From: UBA1672 sp964352375
GTDB taxonomy: Bacteria > Pseudomonadota > Alphaproteobacteria > Micavibrionales > Micavibrionaceae
Direction of reading: 5' to 3'
Length of the DNA stretch: 24,154 nt
Assembly (NCBI GenBank): GCA_964352375.1
Contig: CAYGSA010000021.1
Span: forward strand, 1 to 24,154
A program made the translations under genes and the position numbers. Below, piece after piece: positions 7,235-14,511 of the stretch. Within the stretch, counting starts at the first letter, position 1. The number at the start of each line of letters is the position of its first letter. The notes under the pieces are model-generated. The model made no database searches. It was given only the letters and a program-made list of their open reading frames with translations, and had not been told where the DNA came from.

Positions 7235-8379
7235 GCATTAGATGTATGGGTAATCCATCCGCCGCCGATGACGCGGTCGTTGATATAACAGACTGCGGCT
7301 TGGCCCGCGGCGATGCCGTAGTGAGGCTGTTCTAGTTTGATTTCATTTTTCTCAGTATCTAAGATTGCGGATGTCGGTTTCATGACTGATCGGAATTTTA
7401 CTGTTACGGGCAGGAAGGGGCATCCTTTTTCTTCTCTGAGGTTTTGTGTGCTGAGCAGCCAGTTGCAATCGCCTATGTGCAATGTATTGCGGGCAAGTGC
7501 CTCCTTTGGGCCGACGATGACTTCGTTTTCTTTGGCGTTAATTGCAATTACGTATAATGGTTCGTTGTTTTCGCTGATGCCTCCGCCGATTCCTATGCCA
7601 CGGCGCTGGCCGATTGTGTAGTGAATAATGCCTTTGTGGTCACCGACTTCGCGGCCATCAATATGTATGATTTTTCCGGGGTTTTCGGCTTCTGGGCGGA
7701 TTTTCTTGACGATCTTTGCGTAATCGCCGTTGGGAACGAAGCATATGTCCTGGCTGTCTGGTTTATTAGCATTGAGTAAGCCGAGGCGCTCTGCGTGCTT
7801 GCGGGTGACGTCTTTGCCCCAACCGCCAAGCGGGAAGCGCAGGAAGTCGAGTTGGTCTTGCGTCGTTGCGAACAGGAAGTAGCTCTGGTCTTTGCCGTCA
7901 TCAATTGCGCGTTTTAGGTGGCTTTGGCCTTTATCGTCGACTTCGCGCTGGATGTAGTGGCCTGTTGCCATGCAGTCTGCGCCAAGGTCATGGGCGACTT
8001 TTAGGAGGTCGCGGAATTTGACGCTTTGGTTGCAGCGCACGCAAGGAATTGGAGTTTCGCCGCGCATGTAACTGTCTGCGAAGTCGTCAATCACACTTTC
8101 TTTGAAATTGCTTTCGTAATTTAGGACATAGTGCGGGAAGCCGCGTTCTTCTGCGATACGTTTGGCATCATATATGTCTTGGCCTGCGCAGCATGTTTTG
8201 CTCTTTGGTGTAGCTGTTCCGATTGCTCCACCATCATCATAGAGCTGGAGCGTTACGCCCACCACGTCATAGCCTTCCTCGTGGAGGAGCGCCGCGCATA
8301 CCGAGCTATCGACGCCGCCGGACATGGCAACGACGACGCGTGTTTCGGATGGTGGTTTATCAAATCCTAAGCTGTTCAT
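7231..8379 (-). CDS. mnmA: tRNA-specific 2-thiouridylase MnmA
   Basis: MnmA adenylates U34 in tRNA(Glu, Gln, Lys) and replaces its 2-oxygen with relayed persulfide sulfur. The PP-loop SGGVDSS is at residues 20-26. The persulfide cysteine pair is seen in TPIPCVRCNQ and DSQDICFVPNGDY, and the family block IHYTIGQRRGIGIGGG follows. The 382 residues fit the usual size. I chose the ATG at 8379 (MNSLGFDKPP); the open frame could be extended 12 codons to a TTG at 8415, but that extension resembles no MnmA I know. The LysR gene ends 44 bases upstream on the same strand, so a shared transcript is possible. The cysteine desulfurase at 14512-15615 could be a sulfur donor, which is inference only. Confidence 0.96.
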   Translation of the reverse strand: MNSLGFDKPPSETRVVVAMSGGVDSSVCAALLHEEGYDVVGVTLQLYDDGGAIGTATPKSKTCCAGQDIYDAKRIAEERGFPHYVLNYESNFKESVIDDFADSYMRGETPIPCVRCNQSVKFRDLLKVAHDLGADCMATGHYIQREVDDKGQSHLKRAIDDGKDQSYFLFATTQDQLDFLRFPLGGWGKDVTRKHAERLGLLNANKPDSQDICFVPNGDYAKIVKKIRPEAENPGKIIHIDGREVGDHKGIIHYTIGQRRGIGIGGGISENNEPLYVIAINAKENEVIVGPKEALARNTLHIGDCNWLLSTQNLREEKGCPFLPVTVKFRSVMKPTSAILDTEKNEIKLEQPHYGIAAGQAAVCYINDRVIGGGWITHTSNA

Positions 8380-8423
8380 GGTTCGGACTATAAGGATTTG
8401 GGTGTTAAAAAACAAGTTTTGTA

Positions 8424-9311
8424 TTATGTGCTGCTACTGAGAGAAGGGTCGTTCTCTAGTGCGAAGATAATGTGCTCGGCTAGACGCTCTGCTGCTTCGC
8501 TCATCGTTTGTTTGTTTTGGATCAGATCGATTTCAATTGAGTTTAGCGCAGGTAGGCCACAATTATGCTCTAAGGAGATCAGTCCATGCACCTGAGAGAG
8601 CATTTCCTTTGGTATTGCCGTGATGCCAAGACCAGAGCGTGCCGCGGCTATTCTTCCGCTCATGCTGCCGCTTGTGAATACTGTGTTCCATTTCATGCGT
8701 TTCTTTTCAAGGGATTCGATCATTTTACTTCGATAGACGCATGGTGCAGGGGACAAAATGAGAGGTAACGTTGATTCTTTTGTGAAAACGCGTTTTGCCT
8801 GGCCAACCCAGATGAGCTCTTCGCGCCAGACTTTGTTGCCGTAAATTTTGCTTTTATTGTCGCGTTTAATCAGGATGATATCGAAATCGCCTTTTTCGAA
8901 ATCATCAAGAAGGTCATGTGACATGCCACATTCGACTTCGAGTGCGACGGAGGGGTGTGATTTTGCGAATTTTACCAATACATCAGGCAGGTGGTTTGTA
9001 GCGAAGGCTTCTGGTGAGCCGAGACGCACGATACCAGATATATCAGCCTTTGATATACGTCCGAACACCTCGTCATTTAATGAGATGATTTGGCGGGCGT
9101 AGGGGAGGAGGACTTCGCCTTCTGTTGTGATGCTGAGAGACCTCGTATTTCTTGAAAATACGGATTTTCCTAGGATGTCTTCCAGCTTTTTGATTTGTTG
9201 TGAAATTGTCGATTGTGTACGCCCTAATCGTTCGGCAGCATGGGAAAAATTTCCCGCTTCGTAGACGGTTATGAATGAGCGTAAAAGGTCGATGTCTATG
9301 TTTCTAAGCAT
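8424..9311 (-). CDS. LysR-family transcriptional regulator
   Basis: A 295-residue LysR-type regulator. The N-terminal winged HTH spans about 5-65, with IDIDLLRSFITVYEAGNFSH and AAERLGRTQSTISQQIKKLE, and the linker TEGEVLLPYARQII follows. The effector-binding domain begins at about residue 90 (GIVRLGSPEAFATNHLPDVL). The effector cannot be inferred. LysR regulators usually act on a divergent gene. Here the divergent side is a 414-base gap leading to icd, and the downstream same-strand neighbour is mnmA. An AT-rich 5-5-5 dyad (9318-9332) lies directly upstream of the ATG and could be an autoregulatory site, but it is low-complexity sequence. No SD is evident before the ATG. Confidence 0.93.
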   Translation of the reverse strand: MLRNIDIDLLRSFITVYEAGNFSHAAERLGRTQSTISQQIKKLEDILGKSVFSRNTRSLSITTEGEVLLPYARQIISLNDEVFGRISKADISGIVRLGSPEAFATNHLPDVLVKFAKSHPSVALEVECGMSHDLLDDFEKGDFDIILIKRDNKSKIYGNKVWREELIWVGQAKRVFTKESTLPLILSPAPCVYRSKMIESLEKKRMKWNTVFTSGSMSGRIAAARSGLGITAIPKEMLSQVHGLISLEHNCGLPALNSIEIDLIQNKQTMSEAAERLAEHIIFALENDPSLSSST

Positions 9312-9725
9312 ATTTATAATATATTTAATATTCTAATAACTGTAAAGATTTTAATTAATTTCTAAAATAAATACATGCGGGTTATATTTGAATCATAGAC
9401 AACACGAACGAAACGCAAAATGAAAGGAGTATCTGTTGAAACCGAAGCCCTTTATTTCTGAAGATATACGCACGAGGAGCTTCAAAACAACTCAATTAAA
9501 TTCGGGGCGATACAAGTAGTTTCTTGTGAATTCCCTCTCCTCACATACTCTCTAGGATCAGGAGGTTGGCTAAAAAACTGCGCAGACAAACGTTCTTCAT
9601 GCTTCGAGCTTTATATATACGAACTGCCAGAAAATGCCTATCTCCTGATTTCTATTTTAGTCTTCCCCCTCTCAAAAACTCATGTAAACTCTGGTTGTAT
9701 ATATTACAGCTAAAAAAGGATTCGC
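9312..9725. other. 414-base intergenic region between the LysR gene and icd
   Basis: AT-rich and without a confident gene. Two small plus-strand frames have SD-like sequences. The first starts at TTG 9436, six bases after AAAGGAG (9423-9429), and encodes 27 residues ending at 9519. An ATG at 9420 in another frame gives only 13 residues. The second starts at TTG 9566 directly after AGGAGG (9560-9565), which is too close for normal initiation. It encodes 60 residues and runs 23 bases into icd; an internal ATG at 9599 would give 49 residues. Neither peptide resembles a family I know. The region probably holds the promoters of the LysR gene and icd, but no well-spaced -35/-10 pair stands out. Confidence 0.5.
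9557..9649 (+). promoter_or_regulatory. Possible long-range pairing that hides an SD in the icd leader
   Basis: ATCAGGAG (9557-9564), which contains most of an AGGAGG SD, is perfectly complementary to CTCCTGAT (9642-9649). With G-U pairs the helix could extend to 12 pairs (9555-9566 with 9640-9651). In an icd leader RNA it would close a loop of about 75 bases and mask the SD of the small frame at 9566. Whether that frame is translated is unknown, so the regulatory role is speculative. Confidence 0.22.
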
Positions 9726-10958
9726 ATGATGGCAAAAATCAAAGTTGACACCCCTGTTGTTGAAATAGACGGCGATGAGATGACCCGTATTATCTGGGCA
9801 TTTATTAAAGAGAGCCTGATTTTGCCATATTTAGATATTGATCTGAAATATTATGATTTGTCGATCCAAAACCGCGATGCGACGGATGACCAAATTACTG
9901 TGGATGCAGCTGAAGCCATAAAGAAATACGGTGTTGGTATTAAGTGTGCCACGATTACACCTGACGAAGCCCGCGTTGAAGAGTTTGGATTAAAGAAAAT
10001 GTGGCGATCGCCGAATGGGACGATCCGCAACATTTTGGGTGGAACGATTTTCCGCGCGCCGATTACGTGTTCGAACGTCCCGAAATATGTTCAGGGCTGG
10101 GAAAAGCCTATTATTGTTGGTCGTCACGCGTTTGGCGATCAGTATAAGGCTACTGATATGAAGATCGATCAGCCTGGCACGATGAAGATGGTTTTCACCC
10201 CTAAAGATGGCAGTGATCCGCAAGAGTGGGAGATTTATGACTTCCCCTCCAGCGGAGTTGCGATGGGGATGTATAATCTTGATGAGAGTATTGAGGGCTT
10301 TGCGCGCTCAAGCTTTAATTACGGATTGCTCCAGAATTATCCTGTTTATATGTCGACGAAAAATACAATTTTGAAACAATATGACGGGCGTTTTATTGAG
10401 ATATTTCAGCGTATTTTTGATGAGGAATTTAAAGCCGAATTTGAAAAGCGCGAGCTGTGGTATGAGCACCGTTTGATTGATGACATGGTGGCGCAAGCGA
10501 TTAAGTCTAAAGGTGGTTTTGTTTGGGCGTGCAAGAATTATGATGGGGATGTGCAATCAGATATCGTTGCGCAGGGGTTTGGCTCGCTAGGGCTTATGAC
10601 GTCTGTCTTGCTGACGCCAGATGGAAAAACCGTTGAGGCCGAAGCTGCGCATGGAACAGTAACGCGTCATTACAGGCTCCATCAGGAAGGTAAACCCACA
10701 TCAACGAACCCGATTGCCAGCATTTTTGCATGGACAAGCGGTCTTAAATATCGCGGAACGTTTGATAAGAATGTCGCGCTGGTTGGATTTACTGAAACGC
10801 TGGAGCGCGTATGTGTTGAAACGGTTGAGAAGGGGTATATGACTAAAGATCTGGCGCTGCTTGTGGGTTCGGATCAGAAGTTCTTGAGCACGCAGGAATT
10901 CCTCGATAAGGTTGTTGAGGGGTTGGAAGAGGCGATGGGTTCGTTATGGATAAAATAA
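9726..10958 (+). CDS. icd: NADP-dependent isocitrate dehydrogenase, eukaryote-type homodimer
   Basis: It catalyses the oxidative decarboxylation of isocitrate to 2-oxoglutarate with NADP in the TCA cycle. The sequence is of the homodimeric group shared by alphaproteobacteria and eukaryotic IDH1/2, not the E. coli Icd type. Key blocks are PVVEIDGDEMTRIIW, WRSPNGTIRNILGGTIFR (substrate-binding Ser, Asn and two Arg), YEHRLIDDMVAQ (catalytic Tyr and metal-binding Asp), YDGDVQSDIVAQGFGSLGLM, and the NADP loop EAAHGTVTRHYR. Two ATGs are possible. From 9729 the residues number S94, N96, R100 and R109, exactly as in human IDH1, and the AAGGA SD (9716-9720) is 8 bases away; from 9726 it is 5 bases away. 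The next gene starts inside the last codons of icd. Confidence 0.97.
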   Translation: MMAKIKVDTPVVEIDGDEMTRIIWAFIKESLILPYLDIDLKYYDLSIQNRDATDDQITVDAAEAIKKYGVGIKCATITPDEARVEEFGLKKMWRSPNGTIRNILGGTIFRAPITCSNVPKYVQGWEKPIIVGRHAFGDQYKATDMKIDQPGTMKMVFTPKDGSDPQEWEIYDFPSSGVAMGMYNLDESIEGFARSSFNYGLLQNYPVYMSTKNTILKQYDGRFIEIFQRIFDEEFKAEFEKRELWYEHRLIDDMVAQAIKSKGGFVWACKNYDGDVQSDIVAQGFGSLGLMTSVLLTPDGKTVEAEAAHGTVTRHYRLHQEGKPTSTNPIASIFAWTSGLKYRGTFDKNVALVGFTETLERVCVETVEKGYMTKDLALLVGSDQKFLSTQEFLDKVVEGLEEAMGSLWIK

Positions 10959-11254
10959 AAGAATTATATCCTACTTTTTATGAACGTGCTGACGCGCATA
11001 TTCATCTATCTAATGCCCAAATTACCGAAGAGATTGGGCGAGGTAAGGTGAGTGCATCATTTATGTTCAGCTTGGCGCGCTTTAATGCTTGGGTGAGTGC
11101 CTGTGGTTGGCAAGATGGAGATGAGTTAGCAGCAGCAAAAGAAGATACGATTGAATATTTTATTGAGCAGTATCGTAAGATGCTGAATGAAAATCTAGAT
11201 GATTATATTCAAAATTTTGATGGGTATATGAAGCCTCAAAATGTTAAAGAATAA
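10946..11254 (+). CDS. DUF3144 family protein
   Basis: A 102-residue helical protein recognisable as DUF3144 from YPTFYERADAHIHLSNAQ (9-26) and GKVSASFMFSLARFNAWVSA (33-52). Family function is unknown. No signal peptide or membrane segment is present, and the protein is acidic. Its ATG lies 13 bases inside the 3' end of icd in another frame. Its own last 14 bases overlap the start of the methyltransferase gene. The three genes therefore look like one operon with translational coupling. A role tied to isocitrate dehydrogenase is suggested only by this position. Confidence 0.85.
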   Translation: MDKIKELYPTFYERADAHIHLSNAQITEEIGRGKVSASFMFSLARFNAWVSACGWQDGDELAAAKEDTIEYFIEQYRKMLNENLDDYIQNFDGYMKPQNVKE

Positions 11255-12569
11255 GCCCAAAGCTATTGATTTTGCGCGGGCAGGCGTGGCGGCTTATAAA
11301 GCGGGAGAGCGTGCGAAAGCTTTGAATGCTTACGCGCATGCTGTTCAGGGCGCGCCAAAGAACCGTGATTATAAAATCCAATTTTGCCATCTTCTGAAAG
11401 ATGTATCCTTTCAATCCTTTAACTCGACATTCAAACAATTGATTTTAGAGTGCCTGAACACCGAAGGGATTGATTACCTTAACCTTTCTAAACCATGGTT
11501 TTCGATGTTGCTGTGTGATCCTGATTTTGCGCCGTTGCGGGTTGTGTATGAGGGGCAGCCAGCCGATGCTAAAAAGCTCGCTGCGTGTGTGGCTGCGCCG
11601 TATTTTCAAAAGGGGCTGGAGCGCGTGATTGTCCATGATATGCGCTTTGAGACGATGTTATTGAAGATCAAAGACATATTGGGTGATGCGTTTGATGATT
11701 ATGCCGCGCGTACGGAATATATATTTTGTTATGAGGCGTTAAAACTCGATTTTGAGATTGATGAGGGGATCCCTCGGCTATCATCGACGGGTGATATGAT
11801 ATCGCAGAAAGTGCAGGGGCAGTATGAAGAAAACCCTTACCCGCGTTGGCAAAGTCTTGATGTGCAAAGCCCCGCGCGCACGACAGCGGATAAAACGTAT
11901 GATTATCTGGTGGCAGGTTGCGGGACAGGACATGGCTTGTGCGTGACGGCGGTGCAGTATCCGAAGGCGAAGATTACGGCGTTTGATCTTAGCCGTGCGA
12001 GCCTTTCTTATGTGAAGAAACAATCCAAAGCACTTGGTTTGAAAAACATTACATTTTATCAGGCGGATATTTTGGATTTGGAGCCACTGCAGCAGCGTTT
12101 TGACGTCATAGAATGCTCTGGCGTTTTGCACCACATGGCTGATCCGATTGCAGGGTGGCGGTCATTGCTTGGCAAGCTTAAGCCAAGGGGGCGGATGCAT
12201 ATTGGGCTGTATAGCGAAGTCGGGCGACGTGATGTTGTTGCGGCGCGTGAGGTGATTATCGCGGAGGGGTTTGAGGGGACGCATGTGGGTATAAGGGCGG
12301 CGCGGGAGCATATTGACGATTTGCCAGAAGGGCATGTCGCGCGCGGTGTTCTGAGCCGTCGTGATTTCTACAGCCTGTCAGATTGCCGTGATTTGCTGTT
12401 TCATGTGTGTGAGCATCGTTTTACGGTGGATCAAATTGCTGAGGCTCTTGAGGCGCTCGGCCTTGAATTTGATGGGCCGCAGAGCCTTGGTGAGTGGAGC
12501 GTGATGGAACAGAATAACCCCGATGCGTTTCGCGGGATGTATCAGTTTTGGTGCAAGCTGAAGGATTAA
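11241..12569 (+). CDS. TPR-containing class I SAM-dependent methyltransferase
   Basis: A 442-residue protein. The N-terminus (about 7-40) resembles a single TPR-like hairpin (AGVAAYKAGERAKALNAYAH). A helical middle region ends in QYEENPYPRW (194-203), a motif I associate with a group of bacterial TPR-methyltransferases. The Rossmann methyltransferase fold follows: motif I VAGCGTGHG (224-232), the acidic D249 at the end of strand 2 (ITAFDLS), ADILDL (275-280) and ECSGVLHHM (291-299). The substrate is unknown; relatives are variously thought to modify proteins or small molecules. The C-terminal helical extension (about 365-442) is intact. Its start overlaps the DUF3144 gene by 14 bases. The stop lies 9 bases from the convergent Hpt-like gene, with no terminator between. 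Confidence 0.88.
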   Translation: MLKNKPKAIDFARAGVAAYKAGERAKALNAYAHAVQGAPKNRDYKIQFCHLLKDVSFQSFNSTFKQLILECLNTEGIDYLNLSKPWFSMLLCDPDFAPLRVVYEGQPADAKKLAACVAAPYFQKGLERVIVHDMRFETMLLKIKDILGDAFDDYAARTEYIFCYEALKLDFEIDEGIPRLSSTGDMISQKVQGQYEENPYPRWQSLDVQSPARTTADKTYDYLVAGCGTGHGLCVTAVQYPKAKITAFDLSRASLSYVKKQSKALGLKNITFYQADILDLEPLQQRFDVIECSGVLHHMADPIAGWRSLLGKLKPRGRMHIGLYSEVGRRDVVAAREVIIAEGFEGTHVGIRAAREHIDDLPEGHVARGVLSRRDFYSLSDCRDLLFHVCEHRFTVDQIAEALEALGLEFDGPQSLGEWSVMEQNNPDAFRGMYQFWCKLKD

Positions 12570-12578
12570 GCAGGCGCA

Positions 12579-13094
12579 TTAACCATATTTCTCAATCGCG
12601 ACTTTTACCATTTTCTTGAGCTCTTCGGCCGCGGGGCCGGCGTCTTCTTTGATGCCTTGTTTATGTACGACCATCATAGCGTTGATGTGCGCTTCGACGA
12701 TGATTTTTTGGTTTTTGATGTTCAGAGCGGTTTCGGCAATGTAGTCGCGCAAGCTTTCTGCGAAATGTGCGGAGAGGGTGTAGCCGCAGTGGGAGCCTAT
12801 ATCTTTGATTTCGTGGCTGGCGGTGAATATTTTTTCGGCGCAGTTATTGCGCTCATCTACGTTTTCAGTGTTTTGCATTTCTTTCCAAACAGAAGAAATG
12901 ATGCTGAGTTGATCTGATATTTTGTCCTCACATCCTTCGCACATGCTGGCAATGATTTTGTTGGCTTTTTCGATCAGCTCTGGGGCCAGTTCGCCTGTTT
13001 CATTGGTTTGCAGGCGCAAGCCGCCGAGTTTGTTTTTGAGAATATTATGTTCTTGTTTTATGATTTCTATCTTATCGGGGGTGTCTTCGCTCAT
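12579..13094 (-). CDS. Hpt-like phosphotransfer protein paired with a receiver protein
   Basis: A 171-residue helical protein. The segment FTASHEIKDIGSHCGYTL (90-107) resembles the Hpt signature around the phospho-accepting His (typically H-x-L/I-K-G), so H94 is the candidate site. The following AESLRDYI (112-119) matches a pattern I recall from alphaproteobacterial proteins of this sort. The usual Gly after Lys is Asp here. The N-terminal 80 residues form a coiled coil with two close cysteines (MCEGCEDK, C52 and C55), which could bind metal or be redox-active, though that is speculative. Its ATG overlaps the TGA of the upstream receiver gene in the form ATGA, and a GAGGTAG SD precedes it. 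The pair is surely co-translated and probably forms a phosphorelay step. Confidence 0.75.
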   Translation of the reverse strand: MSEDTPDKIEIIKQEHNILKNKLGGLRLQTNETGELAPELIEKANKIIASMCEGCEDKISDQLSIISSVWKEMQNTENVDERNNCAEKIFTASHEIKDIGSHCGYTLSAHFAESLRDYIAETALNIKNQKIIVEAHINAMMVVHKQGIKEDAGPAAEELKKMVKVAIEKYG

Positions 13095-13657
13095 CTTGCT
13101 ACCTCTACGATTTTCGCGGTTTGGATGCGGCGATCATCACCCATGTAGGGAGTTTGTTGGCGGCGGCGATCCGGGCCGAAATAGCTTTGGGCGTTGACGA
13201 AGGGGCGAGGATTGTCAATGACAGAGCAGATGCGTTGGGCCAGCGTATTGCCTGATATGGGTTTGACCAGGATTTCGTTTGCGCCAAGGTCACGTGTTTC
13301 ATTGGTGATTTTTTCGGTTGTATAACCGCTGACGACGATGATGGGCAGGAATTTGATCAGGTCGTTTTCGTGGGTTCTGATCCATTGGAGGAGTTCGTGG
13401 CCTGATCCTTCCGGCATCAGCCAATCGGTGATGATAATGTCGATTTTATTGACGTACCTGCTTGTTGTGCGGGCTTGGGCTATTGTGATGAGGTCCGTGG
13501 CCTCTTTTGCATTACCGCACATGAGGATGTCACCGACGCCGAAGATCTTTAGCACGTCTGAAATGAGGTGCTGCATGTATTCCGAATCCTCTACCATCAG
13601 TACTGAGAAGTTGGTCAAGTCGTATGGTGGCGGTTTGTTGTGGATTGAGGGGGGCAA
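13091..13657 (-). CDS. Response regulator receiver protein without a DNA-binding domain
   Basis: A 188-residue receiver protein. The acidic pair begins with E23/D24 (VEDSEY). D78 in IITDWLMPEGSG is the phospho-acceptor, S110 in VVSGYT is the switch residue, and K132 in LVKPIS is the conserved lysine. The C-terminal tail RPFVNAQSYFGPDRRR is a signature I recall from alphaproteobacterial stand-alone receivers; no HTH or enzyme domain follows. The start is TTG at 13657, preceded by AAGGAG at about 10 bases, and no ATG lies between it and the receiver core. The Hpt-like gene follows with a 4-base overlap. No histidine kinase is present nearby, so the kinase must be encoded elsewhere. Confidence 0.9.
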   Translation of the reverse strand: MPPSIHNKPPPYDLTNFSVLMVEDSEYMQHLISDVLKIFGVGDILMCGNAKEATDLITIAQARTTSRYVNKIDIIITDWLMPEGSGHELLQWIRTHENDLIKFLPIIVVSGYTTEKITNETRDLGANEILVKPISGNTLAQRICSVIDNPRPFVNAQSYFGPDRRRQQTPYMGDDRRIQTAKIVEVAR

Positions 13658-13815
13658 AACGACGCTTCTCCTTGGTTATGTTGCTTTATGGTAGCGTGCC
13701 AAAGTGAGATAGAAAACCCAGTATTTTTATTCGTACACATACATGGGCGGCGCTGTATAGTTCGTTCGTGTTTTTTTATTTTTTGTGATTGTTTTCAGCC
13801 CTTTGTATGATGTGT

Positions 13816-13841
13816 AAAAACCGCATATTAGGATATTATGC
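13816..13841 (-). terminator. Possible terminator of the NifS-ferredoxin-Dabb operon
   Basis: On the minus strand GCATA-A-TA...TA-A-TATGC (plus 13823-13841) can form a hairpin of seven pairs with one A/A mismatch. It is followed by GG and a run of five T (plus 13816-13820). It lies 33 bases past the Dabb stop. The stem is AT-rich and weak. The same bases overlap a candidate promoter for the next operon. Confidence 0.3.
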
Positions 13842-13853
13842 CTATATTGTCAA
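13825..13853 (-). promoter_or_regulatory. Candidate promoter for the receiver/Hpt-like operon
   Basis: Minus-strand TTGACA (plus 13848-13853), a 17-base spacer and TAATAT (plus 13825-13830) form a plausible sigma-70 promoter. It lies about 160 bases upstream of the receiver start codon, leaving a long leader. A consensus -35 with ideal spacing favours it; the AT-rich region and the overlapping hairpin argue for caution. Confidence 0.3.
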
Positions 13854-13873
13854 GCTGGGCGACTTTTTATCGT

Positions 13874-14158
13874 CTAATATGGGACATCTACGGCGATGCG
13901 TTTATCGCGCAGGGGGCGGACGATTTTGATGCAGTCTTCGTAGGTAGGGTGTGCTTTGTAGGTTGAGAGCGTTGTGGCGTCAGGGAATTCGCCGTAGACA
14001 ACCACGTCAATGTCATTTTCGATTTGGTCGAGTTTTTGGTTTTTTGTGATTGTTAATGTCCAGTTACCTTCGATGGTTTCCAGCATTTTCAGTCCGTTAT
14101 AGACGGCGTCGATATCTTCGGGCTTTTTTGCGCTGAACATGACGATGTGGCGGATCAT
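13874..14158 (-). CDS. Dabb (stress-responsive A/B barrel) domain protein
   Basis: A 94-residue protein of the ferredoxin-like dimeric alpha/beta barrel (Dabb) type. It shows MIRHIVMFSAKKPEDIDAVY at the start, VVVYGEFPDATTLSTYKAHP (about 52-71) and a terminal RIAVDV strand. I chose the ATG at 14158 because Dabb proteins typically begin with MIRHIV; a TTG six codons earlier would overlap the ferredoxin stop. The biochemical role of bacterial Dabb proteins is mostly unknown; some relatives bind hydrophobic ligands or act as small cyclases. It follows the ferredoxin gene by 11 bases and is probably the third gene of that operon. Confidence 0.85.
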   Translation of the reverse strand: MIRHIVMFSAKKPEDIDAVYNGLKMLETIEGNWTLTITKNQKLDQIENDIDVVVYGEFPDATTLSTYKAHPTYEDCIKIVRPLRDKRIAVDVPY

Positions 14159-14169
14159 AGCGGTGTTCT

Positions 14170-14508
14170 CTACCAATCGATTTTTGCGCCGGGCATCGCT
14201 ACAACAAGGCCGTCGAGTTTATCACTCATGCGGATTTGACAGCCGAGGCGGGAGAATTCCGTAAGGTCAAAGGCGAGATCGAGCATGTCTTCTTCTTCTT
14301 CGCATTGTTCATTATCTTCGGCGGCAACGTGGTCTTCCCAGTCGGGGTGAATGTATAGATGGCATGTTGCGCAAGCCATAGAGCCGCCGCATGCGCCCTC
14401 AATGGCATCATAGCCCGCATCGCGCAGGATTTCCATCAGTGACCAGCCGTCATCGGCGTTAAGGTCTTTTGATGAGCCGTCTTTGTCGATGACTTTGATT
14501 GTAGGCAT
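14170..14508 (-). CDS. Adrenodoxin-type [2Fe-2S] ferredoxin
   Basis: A 112-residue vertebrate-type/adrenodoxin-like ferredoxin. The cluster ligands are C40, C46, C49 (ACGGSMACATCH) and C90 (RLGCQI), with the usual acidic helix between them (AAEDNEQCEEEEDML). An extra cysteine (C69) in that helix is not a standard ligand. In bacteria this type commonly supplies electrons for Fe-S cluster assembly or to P450s. Placement 3 bases after a cysteine desulfurase gene favours cluster assembly. AAAGGA six bases before the ATG is a strong SD. Confidence 0.93.
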   Translation of the reverse strand: MPTIKVIDKDGSSKDLNADDGWSLMEILRDAGYDAIEGACGGSMACATCHLYIHPDWEDHVAAEDNEQCEEEEDMLDLAFDLTEFSRLGCQIRMSDKLDGLVVAMPGAKIDW

Positions 14509-14511
14509 GCT

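Noticed and set aside
8380..8415. TTG start giving MnmA a 12-residue N-terminal extension.
   Set aside because: No SD is present, the extension is AT-rich and unlike known MnmA, and the ATG at 8379 gives a normal length.
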